Assembly: GCA_963783945.1 (NCBI GenBank)
Contig: CAWAPS010000019.1
Span: 682,001 to 746,000 of the forward strand
Length of the DNA: 64,000 bases
DNA from: CAWAPS01 sp963783945
GTDB lineage: Bacteria > Actinomycetota > Acidimicrobiia > Acidimicrobiales > Palsa-688
Reading direction: 5' to 3'
Of the stretch, positions 54,021 to 62,877 are shown one piece after another. The notes beneath the pieces were generated by a model. The model ran no database searches and was not told the DNA's origin. It saw only the letters and a list, made by a program, of their open reading frames with translations. Positions within the stretch are counted from its first letter, which is position 1; the number at the start of each line of letters is the position of its first letter. Both the position numbers and the translations under genes were made by a program.

Positions 54021-54171
54021 CACGGATCCAGTTCCGCATCTGCCGCACCGGCTGTCTCAGGTCGGATCCCTGGCGAGCGGCCTCAAGCCGACAGGTCGGC
54101 GCGGGGCTGGGTCGGCGCCCGAAGGCGCCCTGTTTGCAGTGTGCCCGGGCTGGACCGGTAGAAACGAAGGA

Positions 54172-54201
54172 CTCGGTGTCCTCGCCCTTGCGGACACCGA
54201 G
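54172..54201. terminator. Bidirectional hairpin terminator
   Basis: CTCGGTGTCC and GGACACCGAG form a perfect 10-bp stem around a 10-nt loop. It lies in the 354-bp gap between convergent genes ending at 54020 (+) and 54375 (-). That gap shows no gene otherwise. Confidence 0.7.
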
Positions 54202-54374
54202 CGCTTCATCTGACCTGGCGGGTTGCCCCTCACCACCTGACCACCTACGAGTCTGGCACGGCTACCACAACACCATTACAACGGGCGCCCATCGGACCCC
54301 CAACATCGCGGGCCCGCCTGCACGAGATGGCTGCTTCGGCAGTCCTGCGCTCAACCTCGACGTTGCTCGGCCGG

Positions 54375-55160
54375 TTACGTTTGCTCGCTGCCGCCGCTGA
54401 TGACCGGTCCGCCGTCAACGCCCAACGTCTGGCCGCTGATGTACGACGCGGCGTCGCTGACGAAAAACAGGATGACGTTGGCCACCTCCTCCGGGGTGCC
54501 GGCTCGTCCTAGCGGGACGCTCGCCCCGAACGTCGCCGGGTCGATCCCACCGGCACGCCATGCGGCTTCGGCGCGCGGCGACGCTATACCTCCGACTGCG
54601 AGGCAATTGATCCGGATCCCGTAGCGGCCCCATTCCGCCGCCGTCACGGTTGTGAACATCTGCAGTGCCGCTTTCGCCGCCGAGTAGTGAGCACCGCCTT
54701 GGACCCCGTGGATCCCCGCTGCCGACGATATGTTTACGATCGCTCCTGATCGCTGTTCCAGAAAGTGGCGCCCGACCTCTCGAGTGCACAGGTAGGCGGC
54801 GCGCACGTTCAAGTCGAACGTCGAGTCCCACGCCTTGGTCGGAAGTGCGGCCAGAGGTCCCCTGCGGGTGCCGCCGGCATTGTTCACCAGAATATCGACG
54901 CGCCCAAGCTCGTCGACGCTTCGCCGGACCAGCCGGATCACCTGCTCCTCGTCCTTCACGTCCGTCTGCACCACGAGGCAGCGGCGACCCGTCGCCTCTT
55001 CCACCGCCACAGAGGTGCGTTCCAGGTCCGCGAGGGTTCGAGCGGCGACAACCACGTCGGCACCGTGCTCTGCCAGTTTTCGAGCAGTCGCGGCGCCAAT
55101 GCCCGTGCCCCCGCCGGTAACGATGGCAACGCGTCCTCTGACATCCAACAGGTCGGTCAT
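54375..55160 (-). CDS. SDR family oxidoreductase
   Basis: A 261-residue classical SDR. The coenzyme loop is TGGGTGIG, with VNNAGG and the active site Ser in NISSAAG and YSAAK. The Arg after strand 2 (VVVAARTL) suggests NADP. A Gly-Gly-rich tail ends ISGGSEQT. It is the last gene of a run on the minus strand that includes two amidohydrolases and a TauD enzyme, consistent with one degradative route, though gaps of 80-120 bp separate them. Confidence 0.93.
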   Translation of the reverse strand: MTDLLDVRGRVAIVTGGGTGIGAATARKLAEHGADVVVAARTLADLERTSVAVEEATGRRCLVVQTDVKDEEQVIRLVRRSVDELGRVDILVNNAGGTRRGPLAALPTKAWDSTFDLNVRAAYLCTREVGRHFLEQRSGAIVNISSAAGIHGVQGGAHYSAAKAALQMFTTVTAAEWGRYGIRINCLAVGGIASPRAEAAWRAGGIDPATFGASVPLGRAGTPEEVANVILFFVSDAASYISGQTLGVDGGPVISGGSEQT

Positions 55161-55239
55161 TCTCGTGATCCCCCGATCATCCGGACAGCGAGCTCATTCC
55201 ACACGCTCTCAGAGTGTGCGCGACCGTCAGCCCGCGGAG

Positions 55240-56163
55240 CTACGGCGGGATGGGTGGCCAGCCTACTATGCGCGCCGCGCTGCCCCCTAAAATGGCCCGC
55301 TTCTCCTCCTCTGTCAGGGCATCACAGTGCCGTATGAAGTTCAACGACTCTGCATAGGTATGCCGCCCGGGGTACTGGCCCTGGGTTCCTTCGAAGATCG
55401 AGCTGTCGCCGGCTACCCGTCCGTAGATCCGGGTAATGTCGCTTGCCCACATCAGGCGGTCCGGGCCGAACTCATCGACAATTCTCCGGAGATAGGGCAC
55501 CACGTCCCGAAACGGAAAGGACTCAGCGGACAGTGCCGGCAGGCCGCAGAGCTTTATCGCGATCTCCGGGTGTTCGGCCAGGGCAAGAAGGTCAGGCAAG
55601 GACTTGAAAGGCGGGTCCTCCCGCGCCGCCGGCGGCTGGGGCAGCCCGCTGTGGTCGATGATGATCGCCAGTTGCGGATAGCGCTTCGCAACTTGAGCGG
55701 CAAGTGGAAGCCACCCGGTGATGAACATGAAGAGGGGAACGCCGTGTCGCTCGCAGGCGCCGAGCACCGGGTCCCAAATTCCAGCTTGTAGCCGGCGCGC
55801 CTCGGCGCCATCGAACGGCCATCCGATTATGGCTCGAAGACCCACCAAGCCATCCCTGCGTCTTGTCCTCACTGACCCGATCAACTCGTCGACGTTCGGA
55901 AGCTCGGGACTAACCGACACGACATAGGCCAGCCGGTTCGGGAATCGCTGAGCCGCTGATCTGCCGAGTTCGTCAGACACAGACAGCAGAGCCCGGTGAA
56001 CCCCTATTGCGTCCAGATAGGCCAGTGTGAGCTCTGTGGCCAGGCTCTCCTGAAGGTCGGTCTCGTGACTCCACCCGTCCAACCAGGGCACGGGATCGTG
56101 TAGCTGAGTGTCGATTACCTCCAATTCCGCGTCCTGGGATCGGACGGGGCCCGAATCTGGCAT
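55240..56163 (-). CDS. Amidohydrolase (TIM-barrel)
   Basis: A 307-residue amidohydrolase_2 protein. The N-terminal metal motif is changed to VIDTQLHDP; the first His of the usual DxHxH is Gln, as in 2-pyrone-4,6-dicarboxylate lactonase-like members. Barrel motifs are IIIDHSGLPQPPA and RLMWASDITRIY. It resembles lactonases and ACMSD-like enzymes more than those at 20495 or 25851. The substrate is unknown. Confidence 0.86.
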   Translation of the reverse strand: MPDSGPVRSQDAELEVIDTQLHDPVPWLDGWSHETDLQESLATELTLAYLDAIGVHRALLSVSDELGRSAAQRFPNRLAYVVSVSPELPNVDELIGSVRTRRRDGLVGLRAIIGWPFDGAEARRLQAGIWDPVLGACERHGVPLFMFITGWLPLAAQVAKRYPQLAIIIDHSGLPQPPAAREDPPFKSLPDLLALAEHPEIAIKLCGLPALSAESFPFRDVVPYLRRIVDEFGPDRLMWASDITRIYGRVAGDSSIFEGTQGQYPGRHTYAESLNFIRHCDALTEEEKRAILGGSAARIVGWPPIPP

Positions 56164-56246
56164 TCGGTCAGAGGCGGGGCCGGAGGCTTCTCAGGCTCAA
56201 CGCCCACGATGTGCGGATCCGGTCCGAGGTCGCCCATCTCGATGGG

Positions 56247-57482
56247 TCAGGCGGCCAACTCAGAAGGTCGGGGACCGACCTGATTGGCGGCCGCCTGGAG
56301 AGCCTCGCGATCGAGTCCGTACACGTCGATGGCACGGCCGCCGAGGAGGGCACGGACCTCGTCTTCCTGTCGGTCGTGGAACGCCTCTCTCAGAGCGTTA
56401 CTACTGTCTGGGAAGCTGCCCTCGGCGTGCGGGTAATCCGATCCCCACATGAGACGATCACCAATGGCATCCAACACACCATTGTCGACATCGTAGCGGC
56501 CGAGGACTGTGGCACCTACCCAGCAGTTACGGGCGAAATACTCGCTGGGGAGCATGCTAAGTTGCCGATCGGCTCGACCGACGAAGAAGTGAGCGGATGT
56601 GCCGGGGGCTCGGGAGGACTTACAGGCAAAATCCAGCTCGAGGAGACGGGGCGGAATCCAGTCGACACCTTGCTCCGTTATGATGAAGCGCAACCCGGGA
56701 TGCCGCTCGAATATACCGCCGTAGATCATGTGCCATAAGGTTCGGCTGGAAAACCAGGCTGACTCCGTCCAGACGATCGCGCTCCCCGCCGCGCTCGTCA
56801 GGTATTTCTCCTCGTACATGCCGCCCGCGGTTGAGTGTTGATTTACCGGGACCTCGAGGTCAGCACACGCCGCCCAGATTCGTTCATACGCACTACTGAA
56901 GATGGGCGGTACGGTCGCCGCAGGCTCGACCATCGGAAGCAGGACTCCGCCGCCGAGCCCGGCCTCCCGAACCCATTCGATCTCCTCGAGAGCGTCGTCC
57001 ACGTCGTTAAGGAGAATCTGAGCAATGCCGGCGCGGCGCCCGGGTACCTGAGCACAGAAATCGACGAGCCACCGATTGTGGGCCTTGAGACCAGCCCATC
57101 GGTGCTCATACTCATCTCGCGTGCGTGGCGTTGCCGCCGTCAGGGCCCCCGAAGGAAAGAAGGGCGGCGCGGTGTTGGGAAAGAGGACCTCGCCGACGAT
57201 TCCATCCGACTCGAGGTCCTTCAGTCGCGCCTGGCTATCCCAGTTCGTAGGGATGATCCCGTTTACCGCGCCCGCCCGCCTGGTACGGCCATCGACCTCA
57301 CGATCGGCTGCTCGGTCGTCAACTGCTTCTTCGAACGCCAGCCAGGGGTCTCTATAGGTGGCCGCCCATCTGTCAAAATCATCATGCCAACGCGACGCCA
57401 GGTAGGTCTTGTAGTCCAATACATCGGCGCCAGCGTGGCAATCCGATGACACGATCGCATACGCCGAGTCTTGATCTTTCAC
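56247..57482 (-). CDS. Amidohydrolase (TIM-barrel metal-dependent hydrolase)
   Basis: A 411-residue amidohydrolase_2 protein with an N-terminal SSDCHAGADVLDY metal motif (the HxH is reduced). Further motifs are VNQHSTAGGMYE and FIITEQGVDWIPP, with the C-terminal catalytic Asp region RLMWGSDYPHAEG. A Trp-rich insert follows the first strand. The GTG at 57482 after AGAGAGG is preferred over an ATG 36 codons upstream. It lies about 80 bp upstream of the amidohydrolase at 55240 on the same strand. Confidence 0.87.
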   Translation of the reverse strand: MKDQDSAYAIVSSDCHAGADVLDYKTYLASRWHDDFDRWAATYRDPWLAFEEAVDDRAADREVDGRTRRAGAVNGIIPTNWDSQARLKDLESDGIVGEVLFPNTAPPFFPSGALTAATPRTRDEYEHRWAGLKAHNRWLVDFCAQVPGRRAGIAQILLNDVDDALEEIEWVREAGLGGGVLLPMVEPAATVPPIFSSAYERIWAACADLEVPVNQHSTAGGMYEEKYLTSAAGSAIVWTESAWFSSRTLWHMIYGGIFERHPGLRFIITEQGVDWIPPRLLELDFACKSSRAPGTSAHFFVGRADRQLSMLPSEYFARNCWVGATVLGRYDVDNGVLDAIGDRLMWGSDYPHAEGSFPDSSNALREAFHDRQEDEVRALLGGRAIDVYGLDREALQAAANQVGPRPSELAA

Positions 57483-57707
57483 GCCGGCCCTCTCTATCCC
57501 AAAGTGCGTCTCGACGTGGGGGTGCCGACCGGAGCGGTCGGCTTTGAAGGGTACGACAGGGACCCCACCAACGCCAGCAGCGACCTCCACAGGTCCGAAT
57601 CATAGCGTCCCCTTGAAGGGTCGCCAGAGACCGACCAGCCCGAAGACCGGAGCATGGCCCCGAGTTGGATGCCCACGTTCGAGCCTCGGCCTTTTGTCCC
57701 GGACTTG

Positions 57708-58568
57708 CTAGACCGGTTGGTCGTAAGTCACGGCGCCCGCTTTGTCGCGGTCTCGGAGTTGGCCGCAAGTGACACGCCGCAGTGTCCGCACCGGACCCCT
57801 TTCCTCCACATTGGGACGACCGTGTTGTACCGCGAGGTTGTCCCACACCAACAGGTCCCCCTGCTGCCATCGATGCTCGACGACATTGCCGTCGGCATAC
57901 ATGACCCCGGTGATTTCGCCGATGAGCGCTTCGCTTGCCTGCTCGTCGAGCCCCTCGATCCTCAATGTTTGCTGTTCGTTGACACTCAATAGCGGCCGAC
58001 CCGTTCGCGGATGCTGGTACACGACAGGGTGAGTCGCCTGCTGAGGGTTCTCGAAGACGGGGTGTACAACTGTGTCATCGTCAGCCTCGCTGCTGCGGCG
58101 AGCGTCGATAACGTTGACTGCTTCCAGACCGCTGATTCTCCGGCGCAACGCGGGAGGCATGTCCTCGTACGCGGTCGCGGTACCGGCGAACATCGTCGGC
58201 GCGACCCCGGGCTCGACTACCTCCCCGTACAACGAAAGCACGGTCAATGGATTGGTGGTCCACATCAGATCCGAATGGAACAATAGACGACCCGAGGGGG
58301 CCACCGCAGCGGGCTCGACGTTGGACACGTACATGTGCAATACGCCACTCCTGCTGCTGACCGGGGCGCGCCCAATAGCACTCACCAACTCGATCTGAGT
58401 CTCCATGTTCAGATCCAGACCACGAATCACCAACAGGCCGTGCTCGTCGAACAAACACCGAAGTTGCTCTACCGCTGCCTCGGCGACCGGTTCGGATACG
58501 TCGATCCCTTCGACCCGGACCCCGATACGGCCGAGGCTGACAGGTGTAAATGGTCCCTCTACGATCAT
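57708..58568 (-). CDS. TauD/TfdA family alpha-ketoglutarate-dependent dioxygenase
   Basis: The protein has the iron ligands H98-x-D100 in LLFHSDL and the distal His in LAVQHGRPNV, with the Arg for 2-oxoglutarate in RTLRRVT. At about 286 residues it is less similar to the two TauD enzymes at 23139 and 41973 than they are to each other. The ATG at 58568 is preferred because AGGAGG lies 11 nt upstream; the frame is open four codons further. It shares the strand with the SRPBCC gene 28 bp upstream. Confidence 0.92.
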   Translation of the reverse strand: MIVEGPFTPVSLGRIGVRVEGIDVSEPVAEAAVEQLRCLFDEHGLLVIRGLDLNMETQIELVSAIGRAPVSSRSGVLHMYVSNVEPAAVAPSGRLLFHSDLMWTTNPLTVLSLYGEVVEPGVAPTMFAGTATAYEDMPPALRRRISGLEAVNVIDARRSSEADDDTVVHPVFENPQQATHPVVYQHPRTGRPLLSVNEQQTLRIEGLDEQASEALIGEITGVMYADGNVVEHRWQQGDLLVWDNLAVQHGRPNVEERGPVRTLRRVTCGQLRDRDKAGAVTYDQPV

Positions 58569-58596
58569 TGGCAATCGCACCTCCTTCTCTCATGAG

Positions 58597-59082
58597 CTAG
58601 TCCGCGACGGTGCTCCCCGCCTGCGATTCTGCGACCCGCTTGAGCGCCGCCAGGGTCACGCCGATGCCCTCCTTGGAGCGCCTCGCCCGTAGGTCTACCT
58701 CTGCCTCGAAGTCATCGGAATGATTCTCTCGGACCCAGTTGACTCCATTCGGGAGAAACTCCCACGATTCCGTCACTCTGGTCCCCCCGGCCACCGGGGT
58801 GAAAGTGTAAGACCACCACACCATCTGCCCCTGAACCACGAACGCGAACTCACGTCCACGCTCTGCCACCACAACCTCGCAAGGGCCTTCCCACTTCTTG
58901 TCCGGGCGCTCGTTGTAGCCGCTGAACCAGGCGCCGACGCGGGGACCGGCCCGATCGTGCCACCGCCCCGCCTTGGTCACCGGGCTCCATTCCCCCATGC
59001 GCGTCACGTCGGAGACCATGTCGTAGAGGTCCTCGGGAGACCGACCCACTATAATCGAATCGGAGTATTGGAGCTCTTCCAT
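58597..59082 (-). CDS. SRPBCC (polyketide cyclase/START-like) family protein
   Basis: A 161-residue protein starting MEELQYSDSIIVGRSPEDLY, with the strand-helix start and the WSPVTKAGRW segment typical of polyketide-cyclase-like SRPBCC domains. WEGPCEVVVAERGREFAFVV and a long C-terminal helix follow. It would bind a hydrophobic ligand. The frame is open about 60 codons upstream, but that part is Arg-rich and unlikely to be translated. It precedes the TauD gene on the same strand. Confidence 0.82.
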   Translation of the reverse strand: MEELQYSDSIIVGRSPEDLYDMVSDVTRMGEWSPVTKAGRWHDRAGPRVGAWFSGYNERPDKKWEGPCEVVVAERGREFAFVVQGQMVWWSYTFTPVAGGTRVTESWEFLPNGVNWVRENHSDDFEAEVDLRARRSKEGIGVTLAALKRVAESQAGSTVAD

Positions 59083-59285
59083 CACCAGAGCGTGACATCG
59101 GAAGGGGCACGGCGCAAGACCCGGCGTCGTATGGGCGGCTTTCGGCTTAATCAGCAACCGCAACCTCGAGCGGGAAATAGAGCGCGTTACTGACTTCTCC
59201 TGGCCTAAGGCCCGATTGAGACGGTCGAGACTCCTGGCGCTATTGTCTTGGCGGAAACAACTCACGGGACTGAAGGAGAGAGTTC

Positions 59286-60098
59286 ATGGCTGGAACCCGG
59301 CTCGACGGCAAGGTGGCCCTGGTGACTGGAGCGTCTCGCGGCGTCGGCCGAGCCGTCGCCTTGGAGCTCGCCGAACATGGTGCCGACCTTGTGGTCACGG
59401 CGCGCTCCGATGTCGCCCGCCCCCACCTGCCCGGGACCATCGGTGAGACGGCCGCCGCGGCCGAGCAACTCGGCCGAAAAGCACTACCGATCAAGGCCGA
59501 CCTGTTGATCCCCTCCGACGTCGAACACCTGGTGAGTGAAACCATCAAGACCTACGGTCGGGTCGACATCCTGGTCAACAACGCCGCCAACACCGAGGAA
59601 TCCCTCTTCCAAGGCTTCTGGGAGACCAGCCCGGAGAGCTGGGCCCAGCAAGTCGAGCTCAACCTCAATGTGGCTTATCGCCTGATGAAGAGCTTCGCAC
59701 CGGGCATGAAAGACAATGGCGGTGGTCTGATCGTCAACATCGGAGGCTTCAACATGCTGCCTCCTGAGGGGACGGACAGTATGGCGTGGCAGGGGCTCAC
59801 CGTCGCCACCTCCTACCAGACCACGAAGATCGCCCTCCTGACCATGTCTATCTGTGCGGCCAAGGAACTGGCGGACAGCAACATCGCGGTCGTGACAATA
59901 TCGCCGGGAACGACGGCCACCGAGGTATTCAAGTGGCATTCGCAGCGATTTGGGGTCGACCTCGGCCCGGCCAACCCGGCCGAACTGCCGGTGAAGGCCG
60001 TCGGCTACGTGGCAACCAGCGACGACCCCATGAAGTACTCGGGCACATTCATCGACGCCGTCACCTTCCTCCAGGAACTCGGCCTGGCACCGGCATGA
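59286..60098 (+). CDS. SDR family oxidoreductase
   Basis: A 270-residue SDR with coenzyme loop TGASRGVG, VNNAA at the NAG position, NIGGFN in place of the usual Ser-bearing strand, and active-site Tyr and Lys in TSYQTTKIA. The catalytic Ser of that strand appears to be Gly, so activity may be altered. Arg after strand 2 (VTARSDVARP) suggests NADP. GGAGAGAG lies about 5 nt before the ATG. Confidence 0.92.
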   Translation: MAGTRLDGKVALVTGASRGVGRAVALELAEHGADLVVTARSDVARPHLPGTIGETAAAAEQLGRKALPIKADLLIPSDVEHLVSETIKTYGRVDILVNNAANTEESLFQGFWETSPESWAQQVELNLNVAYRLMKSFAPGMKDNGGGLIVNIGGFNMLPPEGTDSMAWQGLTVATSYQTTKIALLTMSICAAKELADSNIAVVTISPGTTATEVFKWHSQRFGVDLGPANPAELPVKAVGYVATSDDPMKYSGTFIDAVTFLQELGLAPA

Positions 60099-60153
60099 CC
60101 CGACCCCGGTCAGGGGCCGGCTCCCCTGTCGGCCCGGTCCACCCGGTGCCCGC

Positions 60154-60345
60154 TTGCTCAACGAGACGGCCTCTTTGCCGGTGACCGTCTGGCTGAGCGC
60201 CCACGGTGCGGTGTACAGGGGCAACGAGATCACCGAGGCCTTCGAGCGCACTCGCAAGTTGGCGGGTGAACCGTCACAGGTTCCCACCCTCGGCCAGAGC
60301 GTCCTCGACGCCTTGATCGAATCCCTGGCCGAACCGGCGTCCTAA
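60154..60345 (+). CDS. Short hypothetical ORF or gene remnant
   Basis: A 63-residue frame from TTG 60154 (or GTG 60181) that reads TVWLSAHGAVYRGNEITEAF and ends SVLDALIESLAEPAS. It looks coding but has no clear ribosome-binding site or family, and it starts 55 bp after the SDR gene. It may be a remnant of a larger gene or a small protein. Confidence 0.35.
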   Translation: MLNETASLPVTVWLSAHGAVYRGNEITEAFERTRKLAGEPSQVPTLGQSVLDALIESLAEPAS

Positions 60346-60369
60346 CGGCACGCAGAATCCTCGGCCGAT

Positions 60370-61692
60370 TCAGGACGAGGCGGATACCTGCTTACCGGGA
60401 ACAACCGCACCGCAGATCGGCTCTGCCCCACTGATCAGGTGGAACGAGGAGCCGGAGTACTGAGCGACCCAAATGCAGTTGTCAGCGTTTAATGCCTGCC
60501 CACGGTCGCTGAGGGCAAATCCGATGGAATGGGTGCCGTAGAGGCCTGCTGCGTTGTAGTCGTGGATGCCGAGCATGGCATTGATGTACTGCTGCTGGGT
60601 GGGATTGGTCCCAGCGGCCTTGAGTCCTGTGACGAACGCGTCTACCGAGACGTATCCCCAATACTCGTTGGACGTCGGGTCGGTAGTCACTCCAGCGTAG
60701 GTACTGAGGGCATTCGCGAATCGCTCGGTCGCGGCGGTATGCATCTCTATGGGTTCATAAGAGGAGAGGAAGTAGACGCCCTGAGCGCTCTGCGTGGCGC
60801 CCGGGCCACCCTGGAGAAGGTCACCGCCATAGCCGGTGGCCGTGAGGGGGACTTTCAGGCTGACACCCTCCTGGCGGAGAGCAACAGCGAGTGAGAGGAA
60901 CGTGTTGAGCTCGATCGCCCCGGTGAAGCCGTCGACCCCGGCACTCTTCATCGCCAGCGCCACCGGGCCGGTGTCAGTCCCCCCAAAGGGAAAGTTGGCG
61001 TTGAGATAGCCGACCTTCAGTCCCGCGGCCTCCGCAGAGAGCGCCGTTCCCTTGGCCGATTCGGAGGAACTCGGGGAGATGCTGTACCCGAGAGAGGCGA
61101 TGTTGGTCGCGCCTTCGAGCTTGAAGAAGTCACCGAACGTACTGTAGACCTTGGTGTAGTCCTCGGTGCCGATGATCGAGAACATGTTAGGGGTGGTGAT
61201 CCACTCCGAGGCGTCTGAGGCCGAGCCGATCACCGGGATGTGATGTGCGGTGAGGAACGGGGCAGCTCCGAATGTGAGCCCCGACACCGCGATCACCGCG
61301 AATACGTGGTCCTGGTCAACCAGTCGCTCAGCGGCGGTCAGGGCTCCTGCCGGCGTCGAGCCCGTGTCCGCGACGACGTACTTCAGGTGGTATCCCTCCG
61401 AATTCGCCAGTCCGACTCCCGCCTTGACGCCGATCGGAGTCGACTTCGCCGCGCTCGCCGCAGCCCCAGTGAGGTCGGTTAGCACCCCCAGCGTGTACGT
61501 CTTGCTCGAAGCGCTGGAACCGGTGCTCCCTGCGCTGGCAGAACTACCGGGAGACGTACTGGCGGAACTTCCGGGGGCAGACGTACTACTTGAACTACCC
61601 GCCGACTTCGACGAACTGCTGCACCCAGCGGCCACGGTCATCAGGGCAGCGGCGGCCGCGGCCAGCCACTTACCTCTCCCCCCGATCGGCAT
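60370..61692 (-). CDS. Branched-chain-amino-acid-type ABC substrate-binding lipoprotein
   Basis: A 440-residue exported solute-binding protein. Its signal peptide is MPIGGRGKWLAAAAAALMTV with lipobox VAAGC, followed by a very long Ser/Gly/Thr linker. The Peripla_BP_6 domain starts YTLGVLTDLTGAAASAAKST. Four spaced Cys residues are few, and the end CIWVAQYSGSSFHLI is typical. The ATG at 61692 has GGAGGGGG upstream. It is a different branch from the lipoproteins at 5961 and 21739, and again has no ABC partner genes. Confidence 0.92.
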   Translation of the reverse strand: MPIGGRGKWLAAAAAALMTVAAGCSSSSKSAGSSSSTSAPGSSASTSPGSSASAGSTGSSASSKTYTLGVLTDLTGAAASAAKSTPIGVKAGVGLANSEGYHLKYVVADTGSTPAGALTAAERLVDQDHVFAVIAVSGLTFGAAPFLTAHHIPVIGSASDASEWITTPNMFSIIGTEDYTKVYSTFGDFFKLEGATNIASLGYSISPSSSESAKGTALSAEAAGLKVGYLNANFPFGGTDTGPVALAMKSAGVDGFTGAIELNTFLSLAVALRQEGVSLKVPLTATGYGGDLLQGGPGATQSAQGVYFLSSYEPIEMHTAATERFANALSTYAGVTTDPTSNEYWGYVSVDAFVTGLKAAGTNPTQQQYINAMLGIHDYNAAGLYGTHSIGFALSDRGQALNADNCIWVAQYSGSSFHLISGAEPICGAVVPGKQVSASS

Positions 61693-62010
61693 GTGAGATC
61701 CCCCTCCTGGTCCGAAACGGCCCGACTCGTACTGTCCGGCTCGACGGCCTTGGCGCCTGGTCGGTCGCCGTTTGATGCCTTGCGGCACCGTACCACGCAC
61801 CTCGACCGTGTGCAATGGATCTCCAGTCCGACGGGAGCCGAGCACCACCAAGCACGAGAGACAGTTCTATGAAAGAAGGTTCCGTCACCTAAGGATCCTC
61901 CGGCGCGGGCTACCTCACCGTTGAGCCAGATGGCGAGAGACCGTGGCGGGCGAACGGTTAGCTCCTTAGATCCACCTACCCCGAACACTTGTTCGTTACA
62001 CTTACCTCTC

Positions 62011-62877
62011 GTGCACTTCTTGACCGAAACTTCGATCGTTGGTCCCTCTGGCGGGCAAGCACGCGGTTCGAGCCCGGAGTTCCTTCCGCCTGACCCGCCG
62101 GACGCCGCTGGTCAGACCCAACTGTTGGAGACAGCTTTGGTGGCGGTCGAAACGCGATTGGCCCGGACTTTGCGACAGACGACGACCCTGACCCGGCTAC
62201 TACGGGAGGCCAGGGACGCGGCCCGCACCGGCAACTGCCGGGTCCTCGAGGCCGCGATCGAGAAGACCAGTGATAGCTCGAAGAGTCTCGTCGCTGATCT
62301 CGACTCGCTGCGGGCAGAGTGGTCGTTAGACCTTATGGAGTATCTCAGACTGGGGTACTTCGCCGCTGAGGTGACTGCTGCTGCATCGTCCGTGGGAATA
62401 CGACTCGAGCCGCGAGGGGATCGTCTGGTCAGCTACCCCACGGTCCTACGGATGCGGCCAGACCTCTCAGCGGTGGAGATCGATGGGCGCCGGGAGAGTG
62501 GCCTGCGAGCGTCCAACATCATTGCGGCTCTGGATGCGTCACGGAAGCGGGCCGGCCGCTTTCAGGCGGCACCGTTCCTGGAGGCTCTGGAAGCTGCCTA
62601 TCTCAGATTGACAGTCGGCGCGCCCGGCGCCGGCCCGGTTGTAAGGCTGGGCGCCCTCTGGGATCTGTTCACGTTGCTTCCCGGCAGCGAGCGCGACTAC
62701 TCCAAGGCCGAGTTCGGGCGTGATTTGAACCTATTGGATGAGTCCGGACTAACGGTTACCCGAGCCGGTCGCACCTTGCTGTTCGCGGCATCGTCGGGAC
62801 CTCGGGTCGACGAGGTGTTGACTGCCATCGGCCGCGACGGCCAAGTCCATCTGTATTGGGGGGTGTCCTTCTCGTGA
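62011..62877 (+). CDS. Hypothetical protein, first gene of a possible defence operon
   Basis: A protein of about 288 residues with a helical, probably coiled N-terminal region (LLETALVAVETRLARTLRQT, then TTLTRLLREARDAARTG) and a possible winged-helix C-terminus (LWDLFTLLPGSERDYSKAEF, then GRDLNLLDESGLTVTRAG). I know no named function. The GTG at 62011 is preceded by TACACT at 61997-62002, a spacing that suits a leaderless transcript. It overlaps the next gene by 4 bp (GTGA), and the third gene resembles BREX-type ATP-binding proteins, so it may be a structural or adapter subunit of that system. Confidence 0.65.
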   Translation: MHFLTETSIVGPSGGQARGSSPEFLPPDPPDAAGQTQLLETALVAVETRLARTLRQTTTLTRLLREARDAARTGNCRVLEAAIEKTSDSSKSLVADLDSLRAEWSLDLMEYLRLGYFAAEVTAAASSVGIRLEPRGDRLVSYPTVLRMRPDLSAVEIDGRRESGLRASNIIAALDASRKRAGRFQAAPFLEALEAAYLRLTVGAPGAGPVVRLGALWDLFTLLPGSERDYSKAEFGRDLNLLDESGLTVTRAGRTLLFAASSGPRVDEVLTAIGRDGQVHLYWGVSFS

